Shown here: piece after piece, positions 34,677-43,031 of the stretch
How the letters are laid out: the number at the start of each line of letters is the position of its first letter
Position numbering within the stretch: the first letter of the stretch is position 1
Assembly: GCF_000423085.1 (NCBI RefSeq)
Contig: NZ_AUHH01000012.1
Span: 37,688-101,687 of the forward strand
Direction of reading: 5' to 3'
DNA: 64,000 nt
From: Granulicoccus phenolivorans DSM 17626 = NBRC 107789 = JCM 15570
GTDB taxonomy: Bacteria; Actinomycetota; Actinomycetes; Propionibacteriales; Propionibacteriaceae
Notes under the pieces: generated by a model
The model's input: only the letters and a program-made list of their open reading frames with translations
Database searches by the model: none
Told to the model about the DNA's origin: nothing
Translations under genes and position numbers: made by a program

Positions 34677-34717
34677 CCGGGCGGGCCGGGGAGTACGTGC
34701 CTCCCCGGCCCGCCCGG
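34677..34717 (-). terminator. 17-bp perfect hairpin between dmpO and dmpP
   Basis: CCGGGCGGGCCGGGGAG pairs perfectly with CTCCCCGGCCCGCCCGG around a 7-nt loop. Read leftward it is followed by GATCATTTTGCC. It should terminate or pause much transcription before the reductase gene, or protect the upstream mRNA. Confidence 0.85.
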
Positions 34718-34728
34718 TCAGGTGTGGA

Positions 34729-35052
34729 TCAGGCGTTGGCGAAGGTGAAGGTGTGCTTGTGGCCCACCCCGAGCTCGTCCAGCGTCTGCTCGTCCTTGGC
34801 GGTGAAGTCGACGTCCTGCAGCTGGAAGCTGTAGGCCTGACCCGCCTTGGTGTGCGGGTTCGCGCTCACGTAGGGCAGGAACTGGGTCTGGTAGAAATCG
34901 CCCCAGGTCATCGCCTTCGGGACCCGGACCGTCGCACCGCTGCGGAACCACATGTCGTCGGTCTGCACCATGTTCACCAGGATGTCGTCGCCGTACAGCT
35001 CCTGGGCGGAGCGGGACGGGAAGTTGTAGTCGTACAGGGCAGGTGTAGCCAT
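34729..35052 (-). CDS. dmpO: Phenol hydroxylase P4 / gamma subunit
   Basis: 107 residues beginning MATPALYDYNFPSRSAQELY, matching the small gamma subunit (DmpO/P4) of phenol hydroxylases. It stabilises the hydroxylase alpha-beta-gamma complex. It lies 29 bp after dmpN, as in the Pseudomonas operon. Confidence 0.92.
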   Translation of the reverse strand: MATPALYDYNFPSRSAQELYGDDILVNMVQTDDMWFRSGATVRVPKAMTWGDFYQTQFLPYVSANPHTKAGQAYSFQLQDVDFTAKDEQTLDELGVGHKHTFTFANA

Positions 35053-35081
35053 TGTTCGTCCTCCTCGGAGATTGTCGGTGG

Positions 35082-36641
35082 TCAGTGCCCGGCGCCCTGA
35101 CCGAGTTTGTCCTCGATCATCTGGTGGCGGGCAATCCAGTTCTTGTGGTCGACCGAGCCGATGTACTCACCGGAGTCGCCTTCCTGGAAGCCGTACCACT
35201 CGAGCACGTCCGGGATGGTCGGGCCACCGCAGTTGCCCTGGTAGATCTGGTGCACCGGCAGCCAGGCCTGACGGAACTTGGCCGGCTCGCGGTCGAAGAT
35301 CCACTTGCAGCCCTCGGAGCACAGGTTGTAGTTCTCACCCTCGTACTCGGAGTGGTACACCGCCCGCTTGTGCGGGTTCCCGTTCTCGCAGTACACCATC
35401 GGCACCTGGCAGACCTGGCACAGCTGCGGCAGGCCCGGGTAGAAGAACCGGTTGCCCTCCTCGGCCAGCTTGCCCATCTCCTCCCACTTGCCGCGGTACA
35501 GCTGGTTGAAGGTATCCGGGTACGCCTGGGCCAGCCAGTCCAGGTGCTCGGTGTCGGGCACGGTGGTGGTGAAGTTCGCGGCGTGGCTGAACTGGTAGAA
35601 GGTGTCGTGCAGCCAGTGCGACAGGTGATCCTTCTCCCAGATCGCCTGGTCGACGTGCTTGGGCGGCTTGATGCCGTACAGCGCCAGGTCGGGGAACAGG
35701 CCGCCGAGCATCTGCTGCTCGAAGTACAGCTCGAAGGCTTCCTTCCAGCTCATCACCGGCCGCGGCAGCTGGTAGTCCAGCATCTGCGAGACGATGCCGG
35801 TCACCCGGTAGCCGCGCCAGAACCACTTGTCGACCCACTCCTGGACGATCGGGACGTTCGCCTCATCCTGCTCCAGGATGAACTTGATCGCCTCCAGACC
35901 CAGGGTCATGTGCCGGGACTCATCGGACTGCGCCGAGAAGCCGAAGGTCATCGTGGGCAGGTCGCCGTTGAACGACGCGGCCGACATGAACGGCACGAAC
36001 AGCAGGTTGGTCAGCAGGTACTCGAAGGAGAACCCGATCGCGATCAGGAACTCGAAGGGGCCGGCCGACAGCGCGTCGTCGAAGTAGGACTTGGTCACCG
36101 ACAGGTACCAGACGCGGTCGTGCTGCTGGGCGAAGTTGTGCATGCCCTGGTAGTACTTGTTGTAGTTCGACAGCGTGTGGATCTCGGTCTGCGCATGGCG
36201 CATCTCGTCGATCGACTGGCACAGCGCCGCGAAGCGGGGGCCCGGGCCGTTGAACTGCCGCGCCAGGTAGGCGAAGTGGCGGTGCGCGGCGTACTCCAGC
36301 GGGGTCACGCCGCCGAGGAAGACCTTCATCGCGTTGAGGTACTTGCCCTCCGACAGGGTCAGGTGGCCCTGGCTCTGGGCGAAGCCGTCCAGCACCGAGT
36401 AGAGGCGCTTGTCCTTCTCGGCCTGGTAGCGGTAGTAGGCGTCGACGGTGAGGCGGAAGGGGTCGTCCCACTTGGACCAGTCGTGGATCTTGATGCCCTC
36501 GTAGCTGGTGTGGGGGTACATCTCCTCCTCGGAGACGTAGCCGGGAGCCCAGTCGAGGTCCCGGGTCAGGGCGCCGTAGCGCGCCTTCATCGACAGCTTC
36601 TTGGCCTTCGGAGTGCCGGTCGGGTTGGCAGTGGCGGTCAT
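35082..36641 (-). CDS. dmpN: Phenol 2-monooxygenase alpha (oxygenase) subunit
   Basis: 519 residues. The carboxylate-bridged diiron site is complete: Glu116, Glu146 and His149 (DEMRH), Glu207, Glu241 and His244 (DESRH). The C-terminal part has LCQVCQ and LCSEGC, a YHS-type Cys cluster also present in DmpN. Similarity to DmpN (517 residues) extends over the full length (WDDPFRLTVDAYYRYQAEKD, GPFEFLIAIGFSFEYLLTNL). It hydroxylates phenol to catechol using O2 and electrons from DmpP. ATG 36641 is just after the dmpM stop. Confidence 0.95.
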   Translation of the reverse strand: MTATANPTGTPKAKKLSMKARYGALTRDLDWAPGYVSEEEMYPHTSYEGIKIHDWSKWDDPFRLTVDAYYRYQAEKDKRLYSVLDGFAQSQGHLTLSEGKYLNAMKVFLGGVTPLEYAAHRHFAYLARQFNGPGPRFAALCQSIDEMRHAQTEIHTLSNYNKYYQGMHNFAQQHDRVWYLSVTKSYFDDALSAGPFEFLIAIGFSFEYLLTNLLFVPFMSAASFNGDLPTMTFGFSAQSDESRHMTLGLEAIKFILEQDEANVPIVQEWVDKWFWRGYRVTGIVSQMLDYQLPRPVMSWKEAFELYFEQQMLGGLFPDLALYGIKPPKHVDQAIWEKDHLSHWLHDTFYQFSHAANFTTTVPDTEHLDWLAQAYPDTFNQLYRGKWEEMGKLAEEGNRFFYPGLPQLCQVCQVPMVYCENGNPHKRAVYHSEYEGENYNLCSEGCKWIFDREPAKFRQAWLPVHQIYQGNCGGPTIPDVLEWYGFQEGDSGEYIGSVDHKNWIARHQMIEDKLGQGAGH

Positions 36642-36642
36642 C

Positions 36643-36969
36643 TCAGTAATCCTCGTCCTCGTCGTCTTCTACCTTCGGTCCCCAGGAGATGACGATCTTG
36701 TCCTCATCCCACTCGGAGATGTTTCCCGCGAGGGAAACGATGGCCATCTGGAACTCGTGGGTCTCCCACGGGCGACCCAGCTGGGCCTCCACGCTCTCCC
36801 GCTTGATCTCCAGCCGGGCCGGAGCCTGCAGCCGGACCAGGCCGGGGGTGTAGGAGGTCAGCAGATCAGCGTTGTCACCCTGGATGGCGGTGACCAAAGA
36901 ACGGTTCTCGTCGTTCTCCTGCAGGTCGATCGACACCGGGCGATCGAACTTCGTCTCCTGTGCAGTCAT
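36643..36969 (-). CDS. dmpM: Phenol hydroxylase effector component (P2)
   Basis: 108 residues, in the MmoB/DmpM family (VSIDLQENDENRSLVTAIQG, SNISEW-type end NISEWDEDKIVISWG). It carries no cofactor; it binds the hydroxylase and gates substrate and O2 access. The acidic tail VEDDEDEDY is notable. ATG 36969 is used; an in-frame GTG 36978 overlapping the dmpL stop is possible. Confidence 0.93.
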   Translation of the reverse strand: MTAQETKFDRPVSIDLQENDENRSLVTAIQGDNADLLTSYTPGLVRLQAPARLEIKRESVEAQLGRPWETHEFQMAIVSLAGNISEWDEDKIVISWGPKVEDDEDEDY

Positions 36970-36970
36970 C

Positions 36971-38002
36971 TCAGGCACCAACCTTCACATCATCGATGTC
37001 CAGCCCGAGCTTGCGGTACTTCTCCACGACCTCGCCGACGTACTCGTCCAGGCGCTCGACCGCGCCGGTGGCAACGAGCGCATCGGCGTGCTCGGCGTGG
37101 CTGCGGACCGCGGCGTACCCCTGCGGCAGCCACTTGTTGATCGCCGCGGACATGGCGGCCTTGTTCGACTCGCCGTACTCCTCGTCGTTCACCCAGGTCT
37201 TGTAGAGCGCATCGAGCCACTTGCGGTGGTCGGTCCACCAGGTGCCGATGTGCTGGGCCAGCAGCGAGTACGCCCCGGCGCCGCCGAGGATCGCGGCCTC
37301 GTCCAGGTGCCGGTAGACCAACTGGTCGAGCAACTCGTCGACCATGTCCATCCCGATCACACCGACGGCCCAGTCCTCCTCGACCAGCAGCTTCTCGATC
37401 GCCTCGCGCAGCCCCTGCAGGCTCGGTTCCTCCAGCCACAGCTGCTTGGCGACCTTCAGCTGGGCGGCGGTCTGGTTGCCCAGGGCGATGCCGACCCGGG
37501 AGATCAGCTGCGCGTTGCCGACGCGGTCGAAGCCCTCGTAGCCGGCGCACTGGGTGATCGTGGCCCCGTAGCCGAAGCGGCAGGCGTTGGAGAACAGCAT
37601 CTGGCCGCCGGACTCGTAGTGGCGCAGCGGGATGATGACCTCGGTGATCAGCTGCTGCCAGGCCTCGGGGGTGCGCTCGAGCAGACCGTGGTCGGTGACG
37701 TAGTCCAGGGTCTTGCCGAAGGCCTCGTGCATCGCGGCCCGGTTGGTCACGTACGGGGTGTAGTAGTACTGCCGCGGATCCAGGTAGGAGTACGGATCGG
37801 CGAGCTTGAGCGCGGAGTAGTCCGCGTCGTAGAGCTCGCGGGTCGCGTCCCAGGTCGGGCGGTAGTGGAAGTTCTCCACCGGCTGCAGATCGATGGTGCC
37901 CTCCAGGTAACGGGAGGCGGGCTTGTCGCCGTAACGCTTGATGAGCGGATCAAACGTGTGCCGCAACGGCTCGATGATTTGTTGCTTCAGCTCATATTGC
38001 AC
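36971..38002 (-). CDS. dmpL: Phenol hydroxylase beta subunit (P1)
   Basis: 343 residues. It is the ferritin-like beta subunit that lacks a metal site (RYLEGTIDLQPVENFHYRPT, DPYSYLDPRQYYYTPYV, LSNA-type FSNACRFGYGATITQCAGYE). It packs against DmpN in the hydroxylase core. It starts 54 bp after the dmpK-position gene. Confidence 0.94.
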   Translation of the reverse strand: MQYELKQQIIEPLRHTFDPLIKRYGDKPASRYLEGTIDLQPVENFHYRPTWDATRELYDADYSALKLADPYSYLDPRQYYYTPYVTNRAAMHEAFGKTLDYVTDHGLLERTPEAWQQLITEVIIPLRHYESGGQMLFSNACRFGYGATITQCAGYEGFDRVGNAQLISRVGIALGNQTAAQLKVAKQLWLEEPSLQGLREAIEKLLVEEDWAVGVIGMDMVDELLDQLVYRHLDEAAILGGAGAYSLLAQHIGTWWTDHRKWLDALYKTWVNDEEYGESNKAAMSAAINKWLPQGYAAVRSHAEHADALVATGAVERLDEYVGEVVEKYRKLGLDIDDVKVGA

Positions 38003-38055
38003 GGAATTACTCCTTAACGGTGTGCGAGATGCTCAACAGTGAGCAGTGAGGGCTT

Positions 38056-38487
38056 TCAGCTGAGATGGACGGGCTGCTCGTTGTGCAGTCCGGCGGCGAT
38101 CACCAAAGAGATGATCAGATCGGGCAGGGCTTCGGGGCCGGAAAGTTCCTGCGGTTCGCTGCTCGGCCGGTCGTCGAGCAGCAGCTGGCCGACGGTGGAA
38201 CCGCCGGTGTAGTGGGTGGCGACCCGGGCCCGGTGCGAGCGGCAGGTCATCGTGAACGCCAGTTCGTCCCCGCTGATCTGGTCCTCGAGGCTGAGGTGGG
38301 ACGCCTCGTCCTGGATGATGGCGTTGGCTTCGCAGACGTACTGCTCGGCCAGGCAGCGCAACTCGACCTGCCGGTCGGTGCCCTCGTTGCGGGCCACGGC
38401 CAGCGCCGGTCGGACGGCCGGCGCCGGTGCCTCGGTCGGCTCGTCGGTCCCGAGGACCTCGGCCAGCCGGTGCATGAACATGGTCAT
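38056..38487 (-). CDS. Protein at the dmpK (P0) position, unusual sequence
   Basis: 143 residues, first gene of the operon. DmpK/P0 of Pseudomonas (about 90 residues) assists assembly of the iron-containing hydroxylase and occupies the same position. Only the general context supports an equivalent role here: the N-terminal half (PAPAVRPALAVARNEGTD) is Ala/Pro-rich, and the second half (VELRCLAEQYVCEANAII, ISGDELAFTMTCRSHRARV, GGSTVGQLLLDDR) is not clearly like DmpK. ATG 38487 has AAGGAGGAGCC upstream. Confidence 0.75.
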   Translation of the reverse strand: MTMFMHRLAEVLGTDEPTEAPAPAVRPALAVARNEGTDRQVELRCLAEQYVCEANAIIQDEASHLSLEDQISGDELAFTMTCRSHRARVATHYTGGSTVGQLLLDDRPSSEPQELSGPEALPDLIISLVIAAGLHNEQPVHLS

Positions 38488-38538
38488 GGGTGGGGCTCCT
38501 CCTTGAGTCTGCAGCACTGCGTCGTGCTTGTGTCTTCG

Positions 38539-38595
38539 ACTGTAATCTGGGTCACCTAGGGACCGGAATCCGTGAAACTACCCGTTTCCGATTCC
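38539..38595 (-). promoter_or_regulatory. Promoter and composite dyad of the phenol hydroxylase operon
   Basis: Leftward, -10 TTACAG (38545-38540) and a poor -35 TTCCGG (38568-38563) are 17 bp apart. A nested dyad covers the -35 and upstream: GGAATC (38565) with GATTCC (38590) outside, GAAAC (38574) with GTTTC (38584) inside. A weak -35 with a dyad upstream suggests activation by the divergent regulator. Confidence 0.55.
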
Positions 38596-38620
38596 CGGAC
38601 CCCGCGAGCAAAGGAGCCTT

Positions 38621-40918
38621 GTGACTGACCTGGCCGAGTCCGTGCTGGCCACCCCGCTGGCCACATTCGTGGGACGTGAGGAACTGTTGACCAGGGCCGG
38701 CGACCTGGTGGCCGAACACCGGCTGGTGACCCTGGTGGGTCCGGGCGGGATCGGCAAGACGCGACTGGCCGCGGTACTCGCGGACCGCTTGCAGTCCCGA
38801 TTCCCCCAGGGCGTGGTCGGTATCGGCCTGGACGCGGTGGTCAGCCCGGAGGACGTGGTCTGGCGGGCCGCCTCGGCGATCGGGGCCGGGGAGGAACTGG
38901 ACCTGGATCCGCAGACCCGGGTGCTGCGCCGGCTGCAGGAGCGCACCATGCTGCTGGTGATCGACAACTGTGAGCACCTGTTGGCCGCCTCGGCCGACCT
39001 GGTGCTGGCCATCCTGCGGGAGTGTCCCCTGGTGAGCGTGATCGCCACCTCGCGGGAGCCGCTGGGGATCAGCGGGGAATATGTGCTGTCGGTGCCGCCG
39101 CTGCAGGTGCCCGACTCCTGTGCCGACCTGGATCTGGTCCGCGAGTCGGAGGCGGTCCGGTTGCTGGTCGACCGGGCCACGGCGGCCGGGGCCGAGTTGG
39201 AGGTCACCGCGGCGAACTGCGCGGACGTGATTCGGTTGTGCAAATATCTGGACGGGATGCCGCTGGCGATCGAACTCGCCGCCGCGCGGTTGCGGACCCT
39301 CGGGGTGGGGGACCTGTTGGAGCGGGTGGATCAGCGCTTCACCCTGCTCAAGGGGTCGGCGCGGGACGTGCTGCCGCGGCACCGGACCCTGGAGGCCCTG
39401 GTCGACTGGTCCTACAACCTGTGCAGTCCGCAGGAACAGGTGCTGTGGGCCCGCCTGTCGGTGTTCCGCGAAGGCTGGGATCTGGCGGCCGCGGAGGCGG
39501 TGTGCGGCTTCGGCGAGATCGCGCCGGAGGAGGTACTCGATCTGCTGGACGGCCTGATCGCGAAGTCGGTGGTGATCGGTGGGGCCGGCAACGAGGCGTA
39601 CTTCCGGATGCTGGTGACGATGCGGGACTACGGCGAACGGATCGCGCAGAGCTCGGGGGAGTGGGAGACCCTGCGGCGCCGCCATGCCGACCAGGTGCTC
39701 AGCCGGACCCGGGCCCTGCGCCGCACCTGGCTCGGGCCGGACCAGGCCGCCGGGCTGGACTGGGCCCGCCGCAACGTCGCCGACATCGTCGCGGCGATGG
39801 ACTGGGCCATCGGCTGCCCCAGCGGCCACGACATCGCCGCCGAGATCGCGGCGACCCTGCGCAATTACTGGGCCAGCGGATACAACATGGCTGCGGGGCG
39901 GTACCGACTGGAACGCGTGCTGGCCCTGTCCGACGTTTCCGAACCGTTGCGCTGCGAGTGCCTGTTGGTGCTGAGCTGGGTCACCCTGCTGCAGGGCGAC
40001 CACGATCAGGCCCTGCTCTACCTGGCCGACGCCGGAAAGCTGGGCCGACAGCTCGGGGATCGCCGGATCCTGGCGGAGGTATCCACCTGGACCGGGCTGC
40101 ATCGCCTCTTCTCCGGTCGCCCGGCCGAGGGCGTCCCGCTGTACCGGCGCGGCATCACGGTGCTGCGCGAGGTGGGCGACCTCGGCGCCATGGTCACCGC
40201 GATGTTCCAACTCGCGCTGTGCGAGATGTTCTCCGATGACGCCGATGCCGCGACCGCCACCTGTACCGAGATCCTGACCATCAGTGAACGCACCGGGGAG
40301 GCCTGGACCAAGGCGTACGCGCTGTGGATCATGGGCATGATCCGGCTGCGCGAGGGAAACATGACCGCGGTGCGCGACAACGTGGTGCAGGCCCTGGAAC
40401 TGCAGCTCATCTTCCGCGACGGGATCTGCACCTCGCACCTGCTGTTGCTGGCCTGCCAGGTGCTGATCTCGGCGGGGAAGGTACGCCTGGCCGCGCGGCT
40501 GCAGGGCGCCTCCGATGCCGCCTGGGCCGATCAGGGCACCGATATCCAGGCCTTCGGGCCCGATCTGGCCGCCTTCGACCGGCAGAACCGGGAGCGGCTG
40601 CGGCGGCTGCTGCCGGCTGCGGAACTGCGGGATCTGCAGGACGGGGCCGGCCGGCTGGACCTACCCTCGGCGATCCGGTTCGCGCTGGCCGAACTGGCCC
40701 AGGTGGAGGTGTCCCCGGCCAGCCAGGCCGGCCTGACCAAACGGCAGACCCAGGTGGCCGCGCTGCTGGTGGAGGGGCTGAGCAACAAGGAGATCGCCAA
40801 GCGCCTGACCATCTCGATCCGGACCGTGGATGGGCACGTGGAACAGATCCTGGCGAAGTTCGGGGTGTCCTCGCGCGCCCAGGCGGCGGTGCGACTGCGC
40901 GAACTCGCGGTTGGTTGA
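38621..40918 (+). CDS. NB-ARC ATPase regulator with C-terminal LuxR helix-turn-helix
   Basis: 765 residues. The N-terminal nucleotide-binding domain has Walker A GPGGIGKTRLAA and Walker B LLVIDNCEHLL, and LDGMPLAIELAAARLR is typical of NB-ARC-type ATPases. A winged helix (DWSYNLCSPQEQVLWARLSV) and a helical repeat region follow. The LuxR-type helix-turn-helix is at about 700-760 (LTKRQTQVAALLVEGLSNKE, IAKRLTISIRTVDGHVEQIL). GTG 38621 has AAAGGAGCC upstream. It is divergent from the phenol hydroxylase operon and probably activates it. The sensed signal is unknown. Confidence 0.9.
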   Translation: MTDLAESVLATPLATFVGREELLTRAGDLVAEHRLVTLVGPGGIGKTRLAAVLADRLQSRFPQGVVGIGLDAVVSPEDVVWRAASAIGAGEELDLDPQTRVLRRLQERTMLLVIDNCEHLLAASADLVLAILRECPLVSVIATSREPLGISGEYVLSVPPLQVPDSCADLDLVRESEAVRLLVDRATAAGAELEVTAANCADVIRLCKYLDGMPLAIELAAARLRTLGVGDLLERVDQRFTLLKGSARDVLPRHRTLEALVDWSYNLCSPQEQVLWARLSVFREGWDLAAAEAVCGFGEIAPEEVLDLLDGLIAKSVVIGGAGNEAYFRMLVTMRDYGERIAQSSGEWETLRRRHADQVLSRTRALRRTWLGPDQAAGLDWARRNVADIVAAMDWAIGCPSGHDIAAEIAATLRNYWASGYNMAAGRYRLERVLALSDVSEPLRCECLLVLSWVTLLQGDHDQALLYLADAGKLGRQLGDRRILAEVSTWTGLHRLFSGRPAEGVPLYRRGITVLREVGDLGAMVTAMFQLALCEMFSDDADAATATCTEILTISERTGEAWTKAYALWIMGMIRLREGNMTAVRDNVVQALELQLIFRDGICTSHLLLLACQVLISAGKVRLAARLQGASDAAWADQGTDIQAFGPDLAAFDRQNRERLRRLLPAAELRDLQDGAGRLDLPSAIRFALAELAQVEVSPASQAGLTKRQTQVAALLVEGLSNKEIAKRLTISIRTVDGHVEQILAKFGVSSRAQAAVRLRELAVG

Positions 40919-40937
40919 GCGACTAGAGTCTCTGCTC

Positions 40938-41621
40938 ATGACGACGCTTTTCCTGTTGCGGCACGGGCGCTCCACCGCGAACACCGCCGGGGTGCTGGCC
41001 GGGCGTACGCCGGGGGTGGCCCTGGACGAGACCGGGATCGCGCAGGCCCGCGGGGTCGGACGTCGGCTGGCCGAGGTGCCCCTGGTGGCCGCGCTCACCT
41101 CACCGATCCAGCGGTGCCTGGAGACCACCGGGCTGGTGCTGGCCGATCGGGCCGTGCCGGTCCGCGAGGAGCCCGGTCTGGCCGAGTGTGACTACGGCGA
41201 GTGGACCGGGCGTACGCTCAAGGAACTGGCCGGGGAGGAGCTGTGGAAGACCGTGCAGCGGCACCCGTCCGCGGCGGTCTTCCCCGGGGGCGAGTCGATG
41301 CCGCAGATGTACGCCCGGGCGGTCACCGCGGTCCGCGAGGCCGAGCGCGGCATCCGCAGCGAGCACGGGGACAACGCGGCCTGGCTGGCGGTCTCCCACG
41401 GCGATGTGATCAAGTCGATCCTGGCCGACGCGCTGGGGCTGCATCTGGACAACTTTCAGCGGATCATGGTCGAGCCGGCGTCGCTGTCGGTGATCAACTA
41501 CACCCCGCAGGCCACCTTCGTGGTCACGATGAACCAGACCGACGGAAAACCGACCGACTGGATTCCCAAGCAGGAGACCGGCGACGCGGTTGTCGGGGGC
41601 GGAACCGGGAAGCAGGTCTAG
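40938..41621 (+). CDS. Histidine phosphatase (MSMEG_4193-like)
   Basis: 227 residues. LLRHGRSTAN holds the phosphohistidine RHG motif and SHGDVIK the second His; the Glu is in AECDYGEWTG. This is a phosphoglycerate mutase-like phosphatase, and its substrate is unknown. It sits with DUF3090, the SCO1664-like gene and mshC in a cluster seen in many actinobacteria. A TAGAGT -10 lies eight bases before the ATG, so the transcript is leaderless. Confidence 0.92.
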   Translation: MTTLFLLRHGRSTANTAGVLAGRTPGVALDETGIAQARGVGRRLAEVPLVAALTSPIQRCLETTGLVLADRAVPVREEPGLAECDYGEWTGRTLKELAGEELWKTVQRHPSAAVFPGGESMPQMYARAVTAVREAERGIRSEHGDNAAWLAVSHGDVIKSILADALGLHLDNFQRIMVEPASLSVINYTPQATFVVTMNQTDGKPTDWIPKQETGDAVVGGGTGKQV

Positions 41622-41650
41622 TCCGTATTCAGGGGACATAAGGTAGAGCC

Positions 41651-42247
41651 ATGGCGATTCTCCAGCACAGTTTCGACAACCCCGACCGCTTCGTGGCCGG
41701 CACCGTCGGCCGGCCGGGTGAACGGTCCTTCTTCCTGCAGGCACGGCAGGGCAACAATCTGGTCTCGGTGCTGTGCGAAAAGCAGCAGGTCGCGCTGCTG
41801 GCCGAGCACCTGGAACGGATGATGGACGAGGTCGGCAAGCTCGTCGACGGCAATCTGCAGCTGCCGCCCCCGGTGGCGGTCGCGCGCGACAACGATCCCC
41901 TGGACGCCCCGATCGAGGAGGAGTTCCGGGTCGGCACGATGTCCCTCGGGTTCGACCTGGCCGAGGAGCGGATCACCATCGAGCTGTTCTCGGTCACCGG
42001 CGACGCCCCCGAGGACGAGGACGAGGAGGACGCCGCCGAGCAGACCCCGGAGATGCTGGCCCAGCGGGCCGAGGAGGTCGTCCGGGTCCGGATGACACTG
42101 CCGGCGGTCCGCGACTTCATCGCCCGCGCCAATGCGGTGCTGTCGGCCGGCCGCCCGCCGTGCCCGTTCTGCGGTCAGCCGGTCAATGCCGGGGGCCACA
42201 TCTGCCCGCGGGCCAACGGGTATCGGCGTCCCCTGTTCGAGGGCTGA
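41651..42247 (+). CDS. DUF3090 domain protein
   Basis: 198 residues matching the actinobacterial DUF3090 family (LQHSFDNPDRFVAGTVGRPG, FFLQAR, LAEHLERMMDEV). The C-terminus has CPFCGQPVNAGGHICPRANG, a likely Cys3His or Cys4 zinc knuckle. The function is unknown. TAAGGT lies six bases before the ATG. Confidence 0.92.
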   Translation: MAILQHSFDNPDRFVAGTVGRPGERSFFLQARQGNNLVSVLCEKQQVALLAEHLERMMDEVGKLVDGNLQLPPPVAVARDNDPLDAPIEEEFRVGTMSLGFDLAEERITIELFSVTGDAPEDEDEEDAAEQTPEMLAQRAEEVVRVRMTLPAVRDFIARANAVLSAGRPPCPFCGQPVNAGGHICPRANGYRRPLFEG

Positions 42248-42250
42248 TCG

Positions 42251-43021
42251 GTGACCACCGACTCCGCGGACCTCGCGGCCGCCGAGTTCACCCTGGTCGG
42301 ACGCCTGGTCGACGCCAGCAATGACACCTTCCTGGTGCGCTGTCAGAGCCCGTCGGGGGAGTACGACGCGGTCTACAAACCGATCAGCGGTGAGCAGCCC
42401 CTGTGGGACTTTCCGCACGGGAATCTGGCCTCGCGGGAGGTCGCGGCGTACGAGGTGTCCCAGCGGGCGGGCTTCGAGGTGGTCCCGACCACCGTGCTGG
42501 TGCCCGATGGTCCCTGCGGTCCGGGCATGCTGCAACGCTGGATCGAGGTGTCGGAGGATCCGGCCACCGATGTGGTCCATGTCTCCCGACCCAATCGGGT
42601 CCCGGCCGGCGACTTCCGGATCGTCCGCGGGATCGACCAGCACGAGCGCCCGATCGTGGTCAGCCATGCCGATGATCCGCGACTGCGCCGGATGGCGCTG
42701 TTCGATGCGGTGGTGAACAACTCCGACCGCAAGGGCGGCCACATCCTGATCACCCGGGATCGGGTGTACGGCGTCGACCACGGGGTGACCTTCCACACCG
42801 ATCCCAAGCTGCGCACCCTGCTGTGGGGGTGGGCCGGGGAACCGTTGAACGAGATCGAACGCGAGCTGATCGATCGCAGCGTCGGCTGCCTGGACGCGTT
42901 GGCGAGCTATCTCACCGATGCCGAGATCGAGGCGGCCGAGTACCGCTGTCTGCGCCTGGTCGAGGAAGGCTTCCCCCTCCCGGGCCGGGACTGGCCCGCG
43001 ATTCCCTGGCCGCCGCTGTAG
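42251..43021 (+). CDS. SCO1664 family protein
   Basis: 256 residues. The family shows remote similarity to phosphatidylinositol kinase-like folds: an ATP-lysine region [19 protein letters not shown], the motif [12 protein letters not shown] and a catalytic-like [10 protein letters not shown]. Biochemistry is unestablished. GTG 42251 is three bases after the DUF3090 stop. It always travels with DUF3090 and mshC in this group. Confidence 0.9.
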   Translation: MTTDSADLAAAEFTLVGRLVDASNDTFLVRCQSPSGEYDAVYKPISGEQPLWDFPHGNLASREVAAYEVSQRAGFEVVPTTVLVPDGPCGPGMLQRWIEVSEDPATDVVHVSRPNRVPAGDFRIVRGIDQHERPIVVSHADDPRLRRMALFDAVVNNSDRKGGHILITRDRVYGVDHGVTFHTDPKLRTLLWGWAGEPLNEIERELIDRSVGCLDALASYLTDAEIEAAEYRCLRLVEEGFPLPGRDWPAIPWPPL

Positions 43022-43031
43022 GCTGCCCGCC

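Noticed and set aside
33540..38487. Phenylacetate (paaABCDE) or propane monooxygenase operon
   Set aside because: The reductase has an N-terminal ferredoxin domain, a DmpO-type gamma subunit and a separate effector are present, and gene order is dmpLMNOP; this fits phenol hydroxylase better.
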